Positions 1 through 6,389 of a stretch of 39,626 nucleotides of DNA are shown here, piece after piece. The stretch's first letter is position 1. Each line of letters starts with the position of its first letter. This DNA comes from Trueperaceae bacterium (GTDB lineage Bacteria; Deinococcota; Deinococci; Deinococcales; Trueperaceae), in contig REEJ01000165.1 of assembly GCA_007695125.1 (NCBI GenBank), positions 1 to 39,626 on the forward strand. Reading direction: 5' to 3'. Under the pieces are notes generated by a model. That model was not told the origin of the DNA and ran no database searches. It was given only the letters and a program-made list of their open reading frames with translations. The translations under genes were made by a program, and so were the position numbers.

Positions 1-29
1 GGATGCTCTACCAGTTGAGCTAGGGTGGC
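1..29 (-). tRNA. tRNA gene, 5' part only (cut by window edge)
   Basis: Read on the minus strand from 29 to 1, the sequence gives a 7-nt acceptor strand GCCACCC, the TA linker and a D arm (GCTC, loop AACTGGTA, GAGC), then A and the first bases TCC of the anticodon stem. This is the classic 5' half of a tRNA. The anticodon lies beyond the window, so the identity cannot be read; the arrangement resembles tRNA-Thr genes, but that is only a guess. A strong promoter stands at the right distance upstream (102-131). Confidence 0.85.
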
Positions 30-101
30 ATCCCGACGGCGTGTGTCCAGCCCGGCCGGCGCTCAGGCCCTGCCCGGGCCCTCACGCACGTCCGGAGAGC
101 G

Positions 102-131
102 AGCGTAGCATCGCCCGAGCCGGGGTGTCAA
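102..131 (-). promoter_or_regulatory. Promoter of the tRNA gene
   Basis: On the minus strand a perfect -35 TTGACA (126-131) is followed after 18 nt by TACGCT (102-107), preceded by TGC as in an extended -10. The predicted start is near position 95, about 65 nt before the tRNA 5' end. It is the best sigma-70-type promoter in the window, as expected for a stable RNA gene. A possible promoter for the divergent tatA is much weaker. Confidence 0.7.
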
Positions 132-233
132 CAGCGCCCCACGGCGGCCTGGTCCCGTCCAGGACGCCAACCAAGGCGAACGCGACGGCGCTCGTCGAAG
201 GACGTGAGGACCACCGGATGTCCCGGTCGGCTC

Positions 234-242
234 TGCTATGCT
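234..242 (+). promoter_or_regulatory. Possible extended -10 of tatA
   Basis: TGCTATGCT matches an extended -10 (TGnTANNNT), with TATGCT at 237-242. No convincing -35 is visible. Transcription would start near 249, directly at the GGAGG Shine-Dalgarno of tatA, giving a leader of about 12 nt. Confidence 0.35.
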
Positions 243-260
243 TCCCTCGGAGGTCGGTAG

Positions 261-587
261 ATGCGAATCGGTCCATTCGGTGTGTGGGAGATCCTGATCA
301 TCTTGATCGTGGTCCTCCTGATCTTCGGTCCCCGGCGGCTGCCCGAGATGGCCAAAGGGCTCGGACAATCCGTGCGGGAGTTCCGCAAGGAGATGCGGAA
401 CATCAAGGACGACTTCAACGTGGACGAGGACCGCGACACCCCCGGTCCGCGCTCCGGCGTGAGCCCGGCGACGGTGCAAGAGGCGCAGGAGGCACGTGCC
501 CCAGCGAGCGCCGTCCCGAGTGCGCCAGCGGCGGACACGGCCGTTGCGGCCGAGAGCCCGAAGGCCGACGACGAGAAGAAGGGCTGA
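261..587 (+). CDS. tatA: Sec-independent translocase subunit TatA/TatE
   Basis: This 108-residue protein forms the pore-forming TatA/E component of the twin-arginine translocase, which exports folded proteins across the cytoplasmic membrane. Residues 6-22 (VWEILIILIVVLLIFGP) are the single short membrane helix, followed by the FGPRRLPEMAKGLGQ hinge and an amphipathic helix (about 27-50). The rest is a charged, Ala/Pro-rich low-complexity tail typical of the family. A GGAGG Shine-Dalgarno at 249-253 lies 7 nt before the ATG and fixes the start. tatC follows about 70 nt downstream, so the two probably form a minimal TatAC system. No tatB is visible, as is common outside proteobacteria. Confidence 0.93.
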   Translation: MRIGPFGVWEILIILIVVLLIFGPRRLPEMAKGLGQSVREFRKEMRNIKDDFNVDEDRDTPGPRSGVSPATVQEAQEARAPASAVPSAPAADTAVAAESPKADDEKKG

Positions 588-659
588 TCACCCCCACGGC
601 GCCCGCGGCGTTGACACGCTTCGGTGCGTCGTGGAGAGGTCGCCGCTGGTGATGCCTCG

Positions 660-1385
660 ATGACCCTGTTCGATCACCTCGACGAGTTGCGCAAGCGCGT
701 CTTCGTCGCCGTCGCCGCGTGGCTCGTGGCGTCCGGCGTCATGTTCGTGTTCCGGTTCGACGTCATCGAGTGGCTGAAGCGGCCCCTGCCCGACAACATG
801 ACGTTGTCGTACTTCTCGCTGCTCGAGCCCTTCATCACCAGCATGCAAGTCGCCAGCTTCTTCGGACTGGTCGTGGCTGCCCCGGTCCTGATCGCGCAGG
901 TGTGGGGCTTCCTCGCCCCAGGGCTCCACGAGGACGAGCGCAAGTACGCCGTCCCGTTCATCCTGCTCGCCGCGCTCGCGTTCGCCATCGGCGTGGCGTT
1001 CGCGTACTACGTCGTCCTCCCCTTCACGGTGCCGATCCTGCTCTCGTTCCTCGGTGAGGCAGCCACCGGCTTCCTGTCGATCGGTCGCTACATCGGCAAC
1101 CTGATCATGCTGATGGGCGTGTTCGGGATGATGTTCGAGCTGCCCGTCGTGGCGTTCCTGCTCGCCCGCATCGGCCTGATCCGGGCTCCGATGCTCGTGG
1201 CGACGCGGCGGTACGCGATCGTGATCCTGCTGGTGCTCGCGGCGGCCATGTCGCCCAGCGGCGATCCGTTCAACTTCGCGCTGGTGGCCGGTCCGCTGCT
1301 CGTGCTGTACGAGGTGTCGATCGTCGTGGTTCGCTTGGCACAGCGTCCCGAACGTCGCGACGCAGCCGAACCCGACCCGTTGTGA
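660..1385 (+). CDS. tatC: Sec-independent translocase subunit TatC
   Basis: TatC is the multi-spanning receptor that binds twin-arginine signal peptides and recruits TatA. The 241-residue product opens with MTLFDHLDELRKRVFVAV, the conserved TatC N-terminus. Hydrophobic helices can be seen at about residues 14-34, 66-90, 105-130, 145-170 and 180-205, and the cytoplasmic loop contains FLAPGLHEDERKYAVPF, a family hallmark. The start is not certain. ATG 660 matches the family N-terminus but has no well-placed Shine-Dalgarno (GGAGAGG at 633-639 is 20 nt away). An in-frame GTG at 624 would add 12 residues. It probably forms an operon with tatA. Confidence 0.93.
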   Translation: MTLFDHLDELRKRVFVAVAAWLVASGVMFVFRFDVIEWLKRPLPDNMTLSYFSLLEPFITSMQVASFFGLVVAAPVLIAQVWGFLAPGLHEDERKYAVPFILLAALAFAIGVAFAYYVVLPFTVPILLSFLGEAATGFLSIGRYIGNLIMLMGVFGMMFELPVVAFLLARIGLIRAPMLVATRRYAIVILLVLAAAMSPSGDPFNFALVAGPLLVLYEVSIVVVRLAQRPERRDAAEPDPL

Positions 1386-1410
1386 CCGCACGCGCCTGAG
1401 CCATCCGTCA

Positions 1411-1416
1411 TAGGCT
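1411..1416 (+). promoter_or_regulatory. Putative -10 element for the DAHP synthase gene
   Basis: TAGGCT fits the TANNNT -10 pattern seen repeatedly in this window. Transcription would start near 1422, immediately before the hairpin at 1424-1440, giving a leader of about 31 nt. No clear -35 is seen. Confidence 0.4.
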
Positions 1417-1423
1417 TGCCCAG

Positions 1424-1440
1424 CGTGGCGTCACGCCACG
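1424..1440 (+). promoter_or_regulatory. Leader hairpin directly before the DAHP synthase Shine-Dalgarno
   Basis: CGTGGCG-TCA-CGCCACG is a perfect 7-bp stem with a 3-nt loop. It sits between the end of tatC and the AGGAGG (1442-1447) of the next gene and is not followed by a T tract, so it is not a typical terminator. If transcription starts near 1422, it would cap the 5' end of the mRNA, where it could stabilise the transcript or modulate translation. Confidence 0.5.
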
Positions 1441-1453
1441 GAGGAGGGAGACC

Positions 1454-2593
1454 GTGCCGCGGCGTCACACGCGGTACGACCACACCATGGACGAACGAGT
1501 CACGCGTCTGCGCGAGCGCATCGACGCGCTGAACATCGAACTCCTGGAGCGGCTGTCCGAGCGCGCCGAGGTCGCCGAGGCGATCGGTCGTCTCCAGACG
1601 GAGCTCGGGATGTCGCACTACGACCCCGTCCGTGAGCAGGCCATGCTCGACGCGCTGACGCACGCGAACCGGGGCCCGTTCAGCGACGCCGTCGTCAAGA
1701 GCCTGTTCAAGCAGGTCTTCCAGGCCTCCATGCAGCTCGAGCACGATCAGGACAAGACACGCTACCTGACGTCGCGCCAGACCCACGACGCCGACACCGT
1801 CGTTCACGTGGGCGGCGTGCCGATCGGTGGCGAGCACCCACCCGTGTTGATCGCCGGACCATGCGCCATCGAGAGCTCCGAGCAGGTAGGCATCATCGCG
1901 GCGTTCCTGGCCTCGCGCGGCGTCAAGATCATGCGCGGCGGCGCCTTCAAGCCCCGCACCGACCCGTACAGCTTCCAAGGGCTCGGCGTCGACGGGCTCC
2001 GGCTCGGCCGCGAGGCCGCCGATGCGCACGGGTTGGCGTTCGTGACGGAGGTGATGGACGCAGCCGACGTCGTCGCCTGCGCCGAGTACGCCCACATGCT
2101 GCAGATCGGCGCGCGCAACATGCAGAACTTCACCCTCCTGCGCGCCGCGGCGCGATCCGGGCGACCCGTGTTGCTGAAGCGTGGCCTGTCCGCCACCATC
2201 GAAGAGTGGGTGATGGCCGCGGAGTACCTGCTGCACGGCGGCAACGACCAGGTCGTGCTGTGCGAGCGGGGCATCCGGACCTTCGAACGCTACACGCGCA
2301 ACACGCTCGACGTCTCGGCGGTCGCGCTCGCCAAGCTCGAGACGCACCTGCCCATCCTCGTCGACGTGACCCACTCGGGAGGTCGACCCGACCTGCTCGT
2401 GCCGCTCACGAAGGCCGGGCTCGCGGTCGGTGCCGACGGCGTCATGATCGAGGTCCACCCGAACCCAGCCGTTGCCCTCTCCGACAACAAGCAGCAGATC
2501 GACTTCGAGGCGTTCGACGCCTACCTGGAAGCGACGCGCTACCACGGCCGCTTGAGCCCGGGCCGGACAGAACTGTACGGCGCCGAGGGGTAG
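1454..2593 (+). CDS. aroF: Bifunctional chorismate mutase / DAHP synthase (AroQ-type N-terminal domain)
   Basis: The enzyme condenses phosphoenolpyruvate and erythrose 4-phosphate to DAHP, the first step of the shikimate pathway. Residues about 12-95 (MDERVTRLRERIDALNIELLERLSER...) are an AroQ-type chorismate mutase domain. In related fusions it also serves as the sensor for feedback inhibition by chorismate or prephenate. The DAHP synthase barrel follows from about residue 110, with VLIAGPCAIES, GGAFKPRTDPYSFQG, VTEVMD, RNMQNFTLL, LLKRGL, CERGIRTFE, DVTHSGGR and MIEVHPNP. The GTG at 1454 is chosen because AGGAGG at 1442-1447 is 6 nt upstream; ATG 1487 is the alternative. At 379 residues it has the length of Bacillus-type AroA(G) fusions. 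EPSP synthase is encoded elsewhere in the window (20.3-21.6 kb). Confidence 0.93.
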   Translation: MPRRHTRYDHTMDERVTRLRERIDALNIELLERLSERAEVAEAIGRLQTELGMSHYDPVREQAMLDALTHANRGPFSDAVVKSLFKQVFQASMQLEHDQDKTRYLTSRQTHDADTVVHVGGVPIGGEHPPVLIAGPCAIESSEQVGIIAAFLASRGVKIMRGGAFKPRTDPYSFQGLGVDGLRLGREAADAHGLAFVTEVMDAADVVACAEYAHMLQIGARNMQNFTLLRAAARSGRPVLLKRGLSATIEEWVMAAEYLLHGGNDQVVLCERGIRTFERYTRNTLDVSAVALAKLETHLPILVDVTHSGGRPDLLVPLTKAGLAVGADGVMIEVHPNPAVALSDNKQQIDFEAFDAYLEATRYHGRLSPGRTELYGAEG

Positions 2594-2596
2594 TCT
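2591..2596 (+). promoter_or_regulatory. Leaderless-type -10 of the polyferredoxin gene
   Basis: TAGTCT ends 6 nt before ATG 2603, so transcription would start at the A of the start codon. Its TAG is also the stop codon of the upstream DAHP synthase gene. The GAGG between them is too close to the ATG to act as a normal Shine-Dalgarno. Confidence 0.55.
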
Positions 2597-2602
2597 GAGG
2601 AC

Positions 2603-3592
2603 ATGGACCGGGTGCTGGGATGGTTCTTCAAACAGACGGAGGCCACGCCGACCTACCACCAGGAGCGCTGCCTCGCCACGAAGGCGACGGGCTGCCGGAT
2701 CTGCGCCGACGAGTGCCCACACGACGCCATCCGGGTCCGCCGCAAGGTCGAGATCGACCCGATCGACTGCACCGGTTGCGGCATCTGCGTGAGCGCGTGC
2801 CCGTCGTTGGCGCTCACGCCTCGCGGGCCCGCGGCGCCGAGCGACGTGGCGTTGCGCTGCTCCCAGGTTGCGGGCAACGCGCCGAGCGTGACCTGCCTGG
2901 CGCGACTGCTGCCCACCGACCTGCTTCGACTCGCCGATGCCGACGGCGTCGTGCGCCTCGGGCGTGGGGACTGTGCCGACTGCGCGATCGGGGCCCCCGA
3001 CGTGCCCGAGCGGGTCGAGGCGACGGCCATGCGCGCACGCGCCATCGCGGCCGTGCTCTCACGCGAACTCCAGGTGCGCATCGAACACACCGAACGCATC
3101 GACGTGGAGGTCCAGGACCGCGCCCTGAGCCGCCGCGAACTGCTGCGCAGCGGGTCGACGAGCGCCAAGCGCGTGACCGCCTCGGCACTGGCGCCGCTCG
3201 AGAGGCTCGCCGGTCCGGAGCAGACCCCCGGTGCGCGGCCAGCGCTTCCCACCGATTGGGTCGACACGCTGGCGCTGTACGACGCCGCCTCCCTGGCCCC
3301 CGAGACGCTGGTGCCGGCCCGCCTCCCTCACGTCGTCGACGGGTGCCTGTTCTGCCCGGCGTGCACGGCCGCCTGTCCGACCGACGCGATCCAACGGCGC
3401 TTCGAGGACGACGGCGCCACCACGCTGTGGCTCGAGCCACGCCGCTGTGTCGGTTGCGACGCGTGCCAACAGGTCTGCCCGGTGAAGGTCGTGCGGATGG
3501 ACGAGCCCGTCACGTGGGAGCGCCTGGCCGCCGAACGTACCGAGCTGGCCCGGCGCGGCGGCGAGGGGCCTCCGGGCACCTCGGCGCGCTGA
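2603..3592 (+). CDS. Polyferredoxin with two pairs of 4Fe-4S motifs and an extra central cysteine set
   Basis: The 329-residue protein is probably a cytoplasmic electron carrier or the iron-sulfur subunit of a larger complex; its partner is unknown. The N-terminal pair of cluster motifs is C23-x7-C31-x2-C34-x3-C38-P and C56-x2-C59-x2-C62-x3-C66-P. A central region (85-130) carries four further cysteines, C86, C98, C124 and C127, which could bind a third metal centre. A basic segment LSRRELLR (175-182) resembles a twin-arginine motif, but it is internal. The C-terminal pair is C248-x2-C251-x2-C254-x3-C258-P and C282-x2-C285-x2-C288-x3-C292-P. The gene has its own leaderless-type promoter. It precedes a small winged-helix-like gene and an acyl-CoA dehydrogenase, but proximity alone does not show that it reoxidises a flavoprotein. 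Confidence 0.75.
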   Translation: MDRVLGWFFKQTEATPTYHQERCLATKATGCRICADECPHDAIRVRRKVEIDPIDCTGCGICVSACPSLALTPRGPAAPSDVALRCSQVAGNAPSVTCLARLLPTDLLRLADADGVVRLGRGDCADCAIGAPDVPERVEATAMRARAIAAVLSRELQVRIEHTERIDVEVQDRALSRRELLRSGSTSAKRVTASALAPLERLAGPEQTPGARPALPTDWVDTLALYDAASLAPETLVPARLPHVVDGCLFCPACTAACPTDAIQRRFEDDGATTLWLEPRRCVGCDACQQVCPVKVVRMDEPVTWERLAAERTELARRGGEGPPGTSAR

Positions 3593-3644
3593 CGTCCGCG
3601 GCCGTCGCCTCGCGCCTAGGCACGAGTCCCGTGCACCCATCACG

Positions 3645-3650
3645 TACACT
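3645..3650 (+). promoter_or_regulatory. Leaderless-type -10 of the small 80-residue gene
   Basis: TACACT ends 5 nt before ATG 3656, which predicts transcription starting at or next to the start codon. A small stem GCACG-AGTCC-CGTGC (3620-3634) lies just upstream, near where a -35 would be; its role is unclear. Confidence 0.6.
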
Positions 3651-3655
3651 GGAGC

Positions 3656-3898
3656 ATGACGGTCGACGACTGGGTCCTCGAAGCGGTGCAGCTCGCCGGC
3701 GCCAACGGCGCGACGGTACGCGACGTGCAGCGGCGCATCGACGAGCGCCATTACGAGGAGTTGGCCATCGACACGATCGAGGCGTCGCTGGCGACGTTGC
3801 TGATATCCGAGCGCGTCACGGAGCAGGACGGCCGCTGGACGTTCGTGCGCAAGACGACCAAGGAAGACGCGCTCAAACGTCTGTTCGGCGACGCGTGA
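3656..3898 (+). CDS. Small winged-helix-like protein, function unknown
   Basis: This 80-residue protein (MTVDDWVLEAVQLAGANGATVRDVQRRIDERHYEELAIDT...) has the helix-helix-helix then strand pattern of a compact winged helix. The A-N-G-A-T-V-R-D-V-Q-R-R-I segment could be the helix-turn-helix and the ...VTEQDGRWTFVRK segment the wing. I do not recognise a named family. It has a leaderless-type promoter and ends 37 nt before the acyl-CoA dehydrogenase, so the two may be co-transcribed. It might be a local regulator, but DNA binding is inference only. Confidence 0.7.
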   Translation: MTVDDWVLEAVQLAGANGATVRDVQRRIDERHYEELAIDTIEASLATLLISERVTEQDGRWTFVRKTTKEDALKRLFGDA

Positions 3899-3935
3899 CG
3901 AGCGACGACCACCCCCAGCTTCGGAGGCACACGGC

Positions 3936-5138
3936 ATGACGACCACCGCACCCTCGCGCGCAACCCCCGCGAGCAGCCGCTCGTTGCAGGACTTCTTCGA
4001 CCTCGACACCCTGTACACCGCCGAGGAGCGGATGATCCGCGACAGCGTACGCGAGTTCGTCCGCGGCGAGATCCTGCCACACGTCGGCGAGTGGTGGCAG
4101 GAGGGCGTCTTCCCGGCAGACCTGCCACGGCGCTTCGGTGAGATGGGCATGCTGGGCGTGACGCTGCCCGAACGCTTCGGCGGCGCCGGCGCTTCGTACA
4201 CCGCCTACGGGCTCCTGAACCGCGAGATCGAGTACGGCGACTCGGGCATGCGTTCGTTCGTGAGCGTGCAGTCGAGCCTCGTCATGTACCCCATACACGC
4301 CTACGGCTCGGACGCCATGCAGGAGACCTGGTTGCCGCGGTTGGCGACCGGCGAGGCGATCGGTTGCTTCGCCTTGACCGAGCCGGACGCGGGGAGCGAT
4401 CCGGGGGCCATGCGGACGCGTTGCCGCAGGGTCGGCTCGGACTGGCTGATCACCGGCGTGAAACGCTGGATCACCAGCGGCTCGCGCTCCGACATCGCCA
4501 TCGTGTGGGCCCGCGACGAGGCGGACGCCGTCGTGCGCGGCTTCCTGGTCGAGACCGACCGCGACGGCTTCGCCGCCGTCGACATCAAGACCAAGGCCTC
4601 GATGCGCGCCTCGGTCACGAGCGAGCTCTACCTCGACGAGGTCGCCGTCCCGGACGCCAACCGACTGGCCGTCGAAGGCCTGCGCGGACCCCTCTCGTGT
4701 TTGAACCAGGCGCGCTACGGCATCGCCTGGGGCGTCCTCGGCGCCGGCTTCGCGTGCCTCGAAGAGGCGGCGGCGTACGTCGAGGATCGGCCCGTGTTCG
4801 GCGTGCCGCTCGCCAGCAAGCAGCTCGTGCAGGCGTCGTTGGCAGACATGTGGGCCGACTTGACCAAGGGATCGCTGCTCGCCTTCCACCTCGGCCGCCT
4901 CAAGGAGGCGGGCAAGGACACACCGGCACGCGTCTCGATGGCGAAGCGCGACAACGTGCGCGCCGCGCTCGCCGCGGCTCGTGCCGCCCGCGACCTCCTC
5001 GGTGGCAACGGCATCACCACCGAGTACGGCGCGATCCGACACATGTTGAACCTGGAGACGGTCGCCACGTACGAGGGCACCGATACCGTGCACACCTTGG
5101 TGCTGGGGCGCGAGATCACCGGCCACAACGCGTTCTGA
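3936..5138 (+). CDS. gcdH: Acyl-CoA dehydrogenase, glutaryl-CoA dehydrogenase type
   Basis: This FAD enzyme of about 400 residues is predicted to oxidise and decarboxylate glutaryl-CoA to crotonyl-CoA in lysine and tryptophan breakdown. The hallmarks are LTEPDAGSDPGAMRT (FAD/substrate binding), ITGVKRWITSGSRSD, LNQARYGIAWGVLGAG (typical of glutaryl-CoA dehydrogenases), the FGVPLASKQLVQ block, LLGGNGITTEYGAIRHMLNLE and the catalytic glutamate E380 in ATYEGTDTVHTL. GGAGG at 3923-3927 lies 8 nt before the ATG. The N-terminal 15 residues are Ser/Ala/Pro-rich and longer than needed. A short-chain acyl-CoA dehydrogenase with another substrate is possible, but the RYGIAWG block favours glutaryl-CoA. 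Confidence 0.88.
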   Translation: MTTTAPSRATPASSRSLQDFFDLDTLYTAEERMIRDSVREFVRGEILPHVGEWWQEGVFPADLPRRFGEMGMLGVTLPERFGGAGASYTAYGLLNREIEYGDSGMRSFVSVQSSLVMYPIHAYGSDAMQETWLPRLATGEAIGCFALTEPDAGSDPGAMRTRCRRVGSDWLITGVKRWITSGSRSDIAIVWARDEADAVVRGFLVETDRDGFAAVDIKTKASMRASVTSELYLDEVAVPDANRLAVEGLRGPLSCLNQARYGIAWGVLGAGFACLEEAAAYVEDRPVFGVPLASKQLVQASLADMWADLTKGSLLAFHLGRLKEAGKDTPARVSMAKRDNVRAALAAARAARDLLGGNGITTEYGAIRHMLNLETVATYEGTDTVHTLVLGREITGHNAF

Positions 5139-5170
5139 CACCGGCACGAACACGCGGCGGACGAGGGCGG

Positions 5171-5187
5171 CCGCGGTCGGGCCGCGG
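5171..5187. terminator. Hairpin between convergent genes
   Basis: CCGCGG-TCGGG-CCGCGG forms a 6-bp GC stem between the acyl-CoA dehydrogenase stop (5138) and the stop of the minus-strand membrane protein gene (5200). There is no T tract on either strand, so intrinsic termination is unproven. Confidence 0.3.
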
Positions 5188-5199
5188 ACGTCCGGGTCG

Positions 5200-5520
5200 T
5201 CAGCGGTAGAGGGCGAAGGCCACCCAGGCGATCAGGGTGAGGCCGAACGCGGCTCGCAGGAGATGCCGCCACGCGACCACGCGACCGAGGACGAGGGCGG
5301 CGTTCACCCGCGACGTCAGCGACGCTCCGACGGCTCCGACCACCGTCAGGAGGAGCGCAACCCAGTGCTCGAAGGCCAGCGCCACGGCCGCCACGGTCAA
5401 CAACACGGCCACCGCCATGAACGCGATCGCGACGGAGCGCCGGCGATGCGACACCGACCAGGCGCCGAAGGCGTTCACGACCGCGTAGGCTGCGACGAGC
5501 ACCACGCCGATCGCCGTCAT
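5200..5520 (-). CDS. Small integral membrane protein, unknown
   Basis: The 106-residue product starts MTAIGVVLVAAYAVVNAFGAWS and contains four hydrophobic stretches (about 3-22, 28-48, 50-66 and 85-104), so it is an inner-membrane protein. No family is recognised. Its ATG overlaps the TGA of the upstream HgdB-like gene (ATGA), a strong sign of translational coupling and of a shared operon with that gene and perhaps the helicase. It could be a small membrane anchor, but nothing in the sequence shows what for. Confidence 0.7.
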   Translation of the reverse strand: MTAIGVVLVAAYAVVNAFGAWSVSHRRRSVAIAFMAVAVLLTVAAVALAFEHWVALLLTVVGAVGASLTSRVNAALVLGRVVAWRHLLRAAFGLTLIAWVAFALYR

Positions 5521-6383
5521 GGCGTCGACGCGAGCGGCCCTCCGGGGACGAGCGCACGCACCAACACCTCGCGGTCCATGGCGCTGTCGAGCGTGCTCAC
5601 CTCGACCCGCTCCGCGGCGAGCGCCAACGCCCGCCGCGCCAACCAGCCGTCGGCCATGCCGGCGCCGTCCACGACCAACCGGACGGCGTCGACGTCGGCA
5701 CGCCGAGCGAAGCGACGCACCGCACCGAGGACCTCGGCGTCGACGTCGTTCAGGTCGGCCCGCCAGCGGCGTCCCTCCGCTCGCAGGTCGGCCGGGTCGA
5801 GTTGGTGCTGCCCGACGAGCACCTCCCCGGGCCGCGTCAGGGCCGGGGCCAGGCGAGGCTGACACCACCACGGGGCCCCGGCGAGCGCAACGCGTCGGCC
5901 CGCGGCGGCGGGCGGCGGAGCGGTCGCGGGCCGCCACGGCCGCAGGGCATCCGAGCGATGCTGCGCCCACGCCCGGCGAACCTGAGCGGCGTCGGGCTGC
6001 AGCCGGAGGAGCAGGGGGATGACCTCGTGCTCGATCGCGGGTCCCGTCTCGGCCGGAACGGTGACCAGCCCCGGCGCGCCCGGTTCGGCGCGCGCGAGCA
6101 CGCCGGCGAGATCGGCCACCCACGGGTCCTGCGAGCTGCCGGGCCCAGCGACACCCTCCGGTAGGATCCGCGGCACCACGACCAGGTCGACCTGGTCGAG
6201 GGAGCGCAGCGTGGCGCGAGCGAGCCACGCCAACAGGCCGTCGGCGGGGTCCAGCGTCGCGCCCGCCTCCACCACGGCGTCCGCCTCGGGCAGCACCACG
6301 TCGACGCCGACGGTCGACAGCAACTGCTGCCAGAACGGTCCGTAACGGTCCCACGAGATGGTGGTCAAGAAGCCGACGCGCAC
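5517..6383 (-). CDS. HgdB/DUF2229-like protein (tentative)
   Basis: The 288-residue protein begins MRVGFLTTISWDRYGPFWQQLLSTVGVDVVLPEADAV. This resembles the N-terminus of DUF2229 and 2-hydroxyacyl-CoA dehydratase-activator-related proteins, where a YGPLW-type motif precedes an 'E-L-G-x-E-V-V-x-S' strand. The usual cysteine ligands of that superfamily are not evident: the only cysteine I see is in APWWCQPRLAP. If related, it has lost cluster binding and is unlikely to be a canonical activator. The start is GTG at 6383, just inside a 7-nt gap after the helicase stop. TAGACT at 6392-6397, 8 nt upstream, could give a near-leaderless transcript of its own. The stop overlaps the ATG of the next gene. 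Confidence 0.7.
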   Translation of the reverse strand: MRVGFLTTISWDRYGPFWQQLLSTVGVDVVLPEADAVVEAGATLDPADGLLAWLARATLRSLDQVDLVVVPRILPEGVAGPGSSQDPWVADLAGVLARAEPGAPGLVTVPAETGPAIEHEVIPLLLRLQPDAAQVRRAWAQHRSDALRPWRPATAPPPAAAGRRVALAGAPWWCQPRLAPALTRPGEVLVGQHQLDPADLRAEGRRWRADLNDVDAEVLGAVRRFARRADVDAVRLVVDGAGMADGWLARRALALAAERVEVSTLDSAMDREVLVRALVPGGPLASTP

Positions 6384-6389
6384 GAGTCG

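Noticed and set aside
175-182. Residues LSRRELLR of the polyferredoxin (near 3125-3148) as a Tat signal
   Set aside because: The twin arginine is internal (residue 177) and not followed by a hydrophobic helix, so it cannot be an export signal. The coordinates given here are protein residues.
611-616. Perfect TTGACA before tatC
   Set aside because: No -10-like element lies 16-19 nt downstream (634-639 is GAGAGG-like), so it is probably chance within the tatA-tatC gap.
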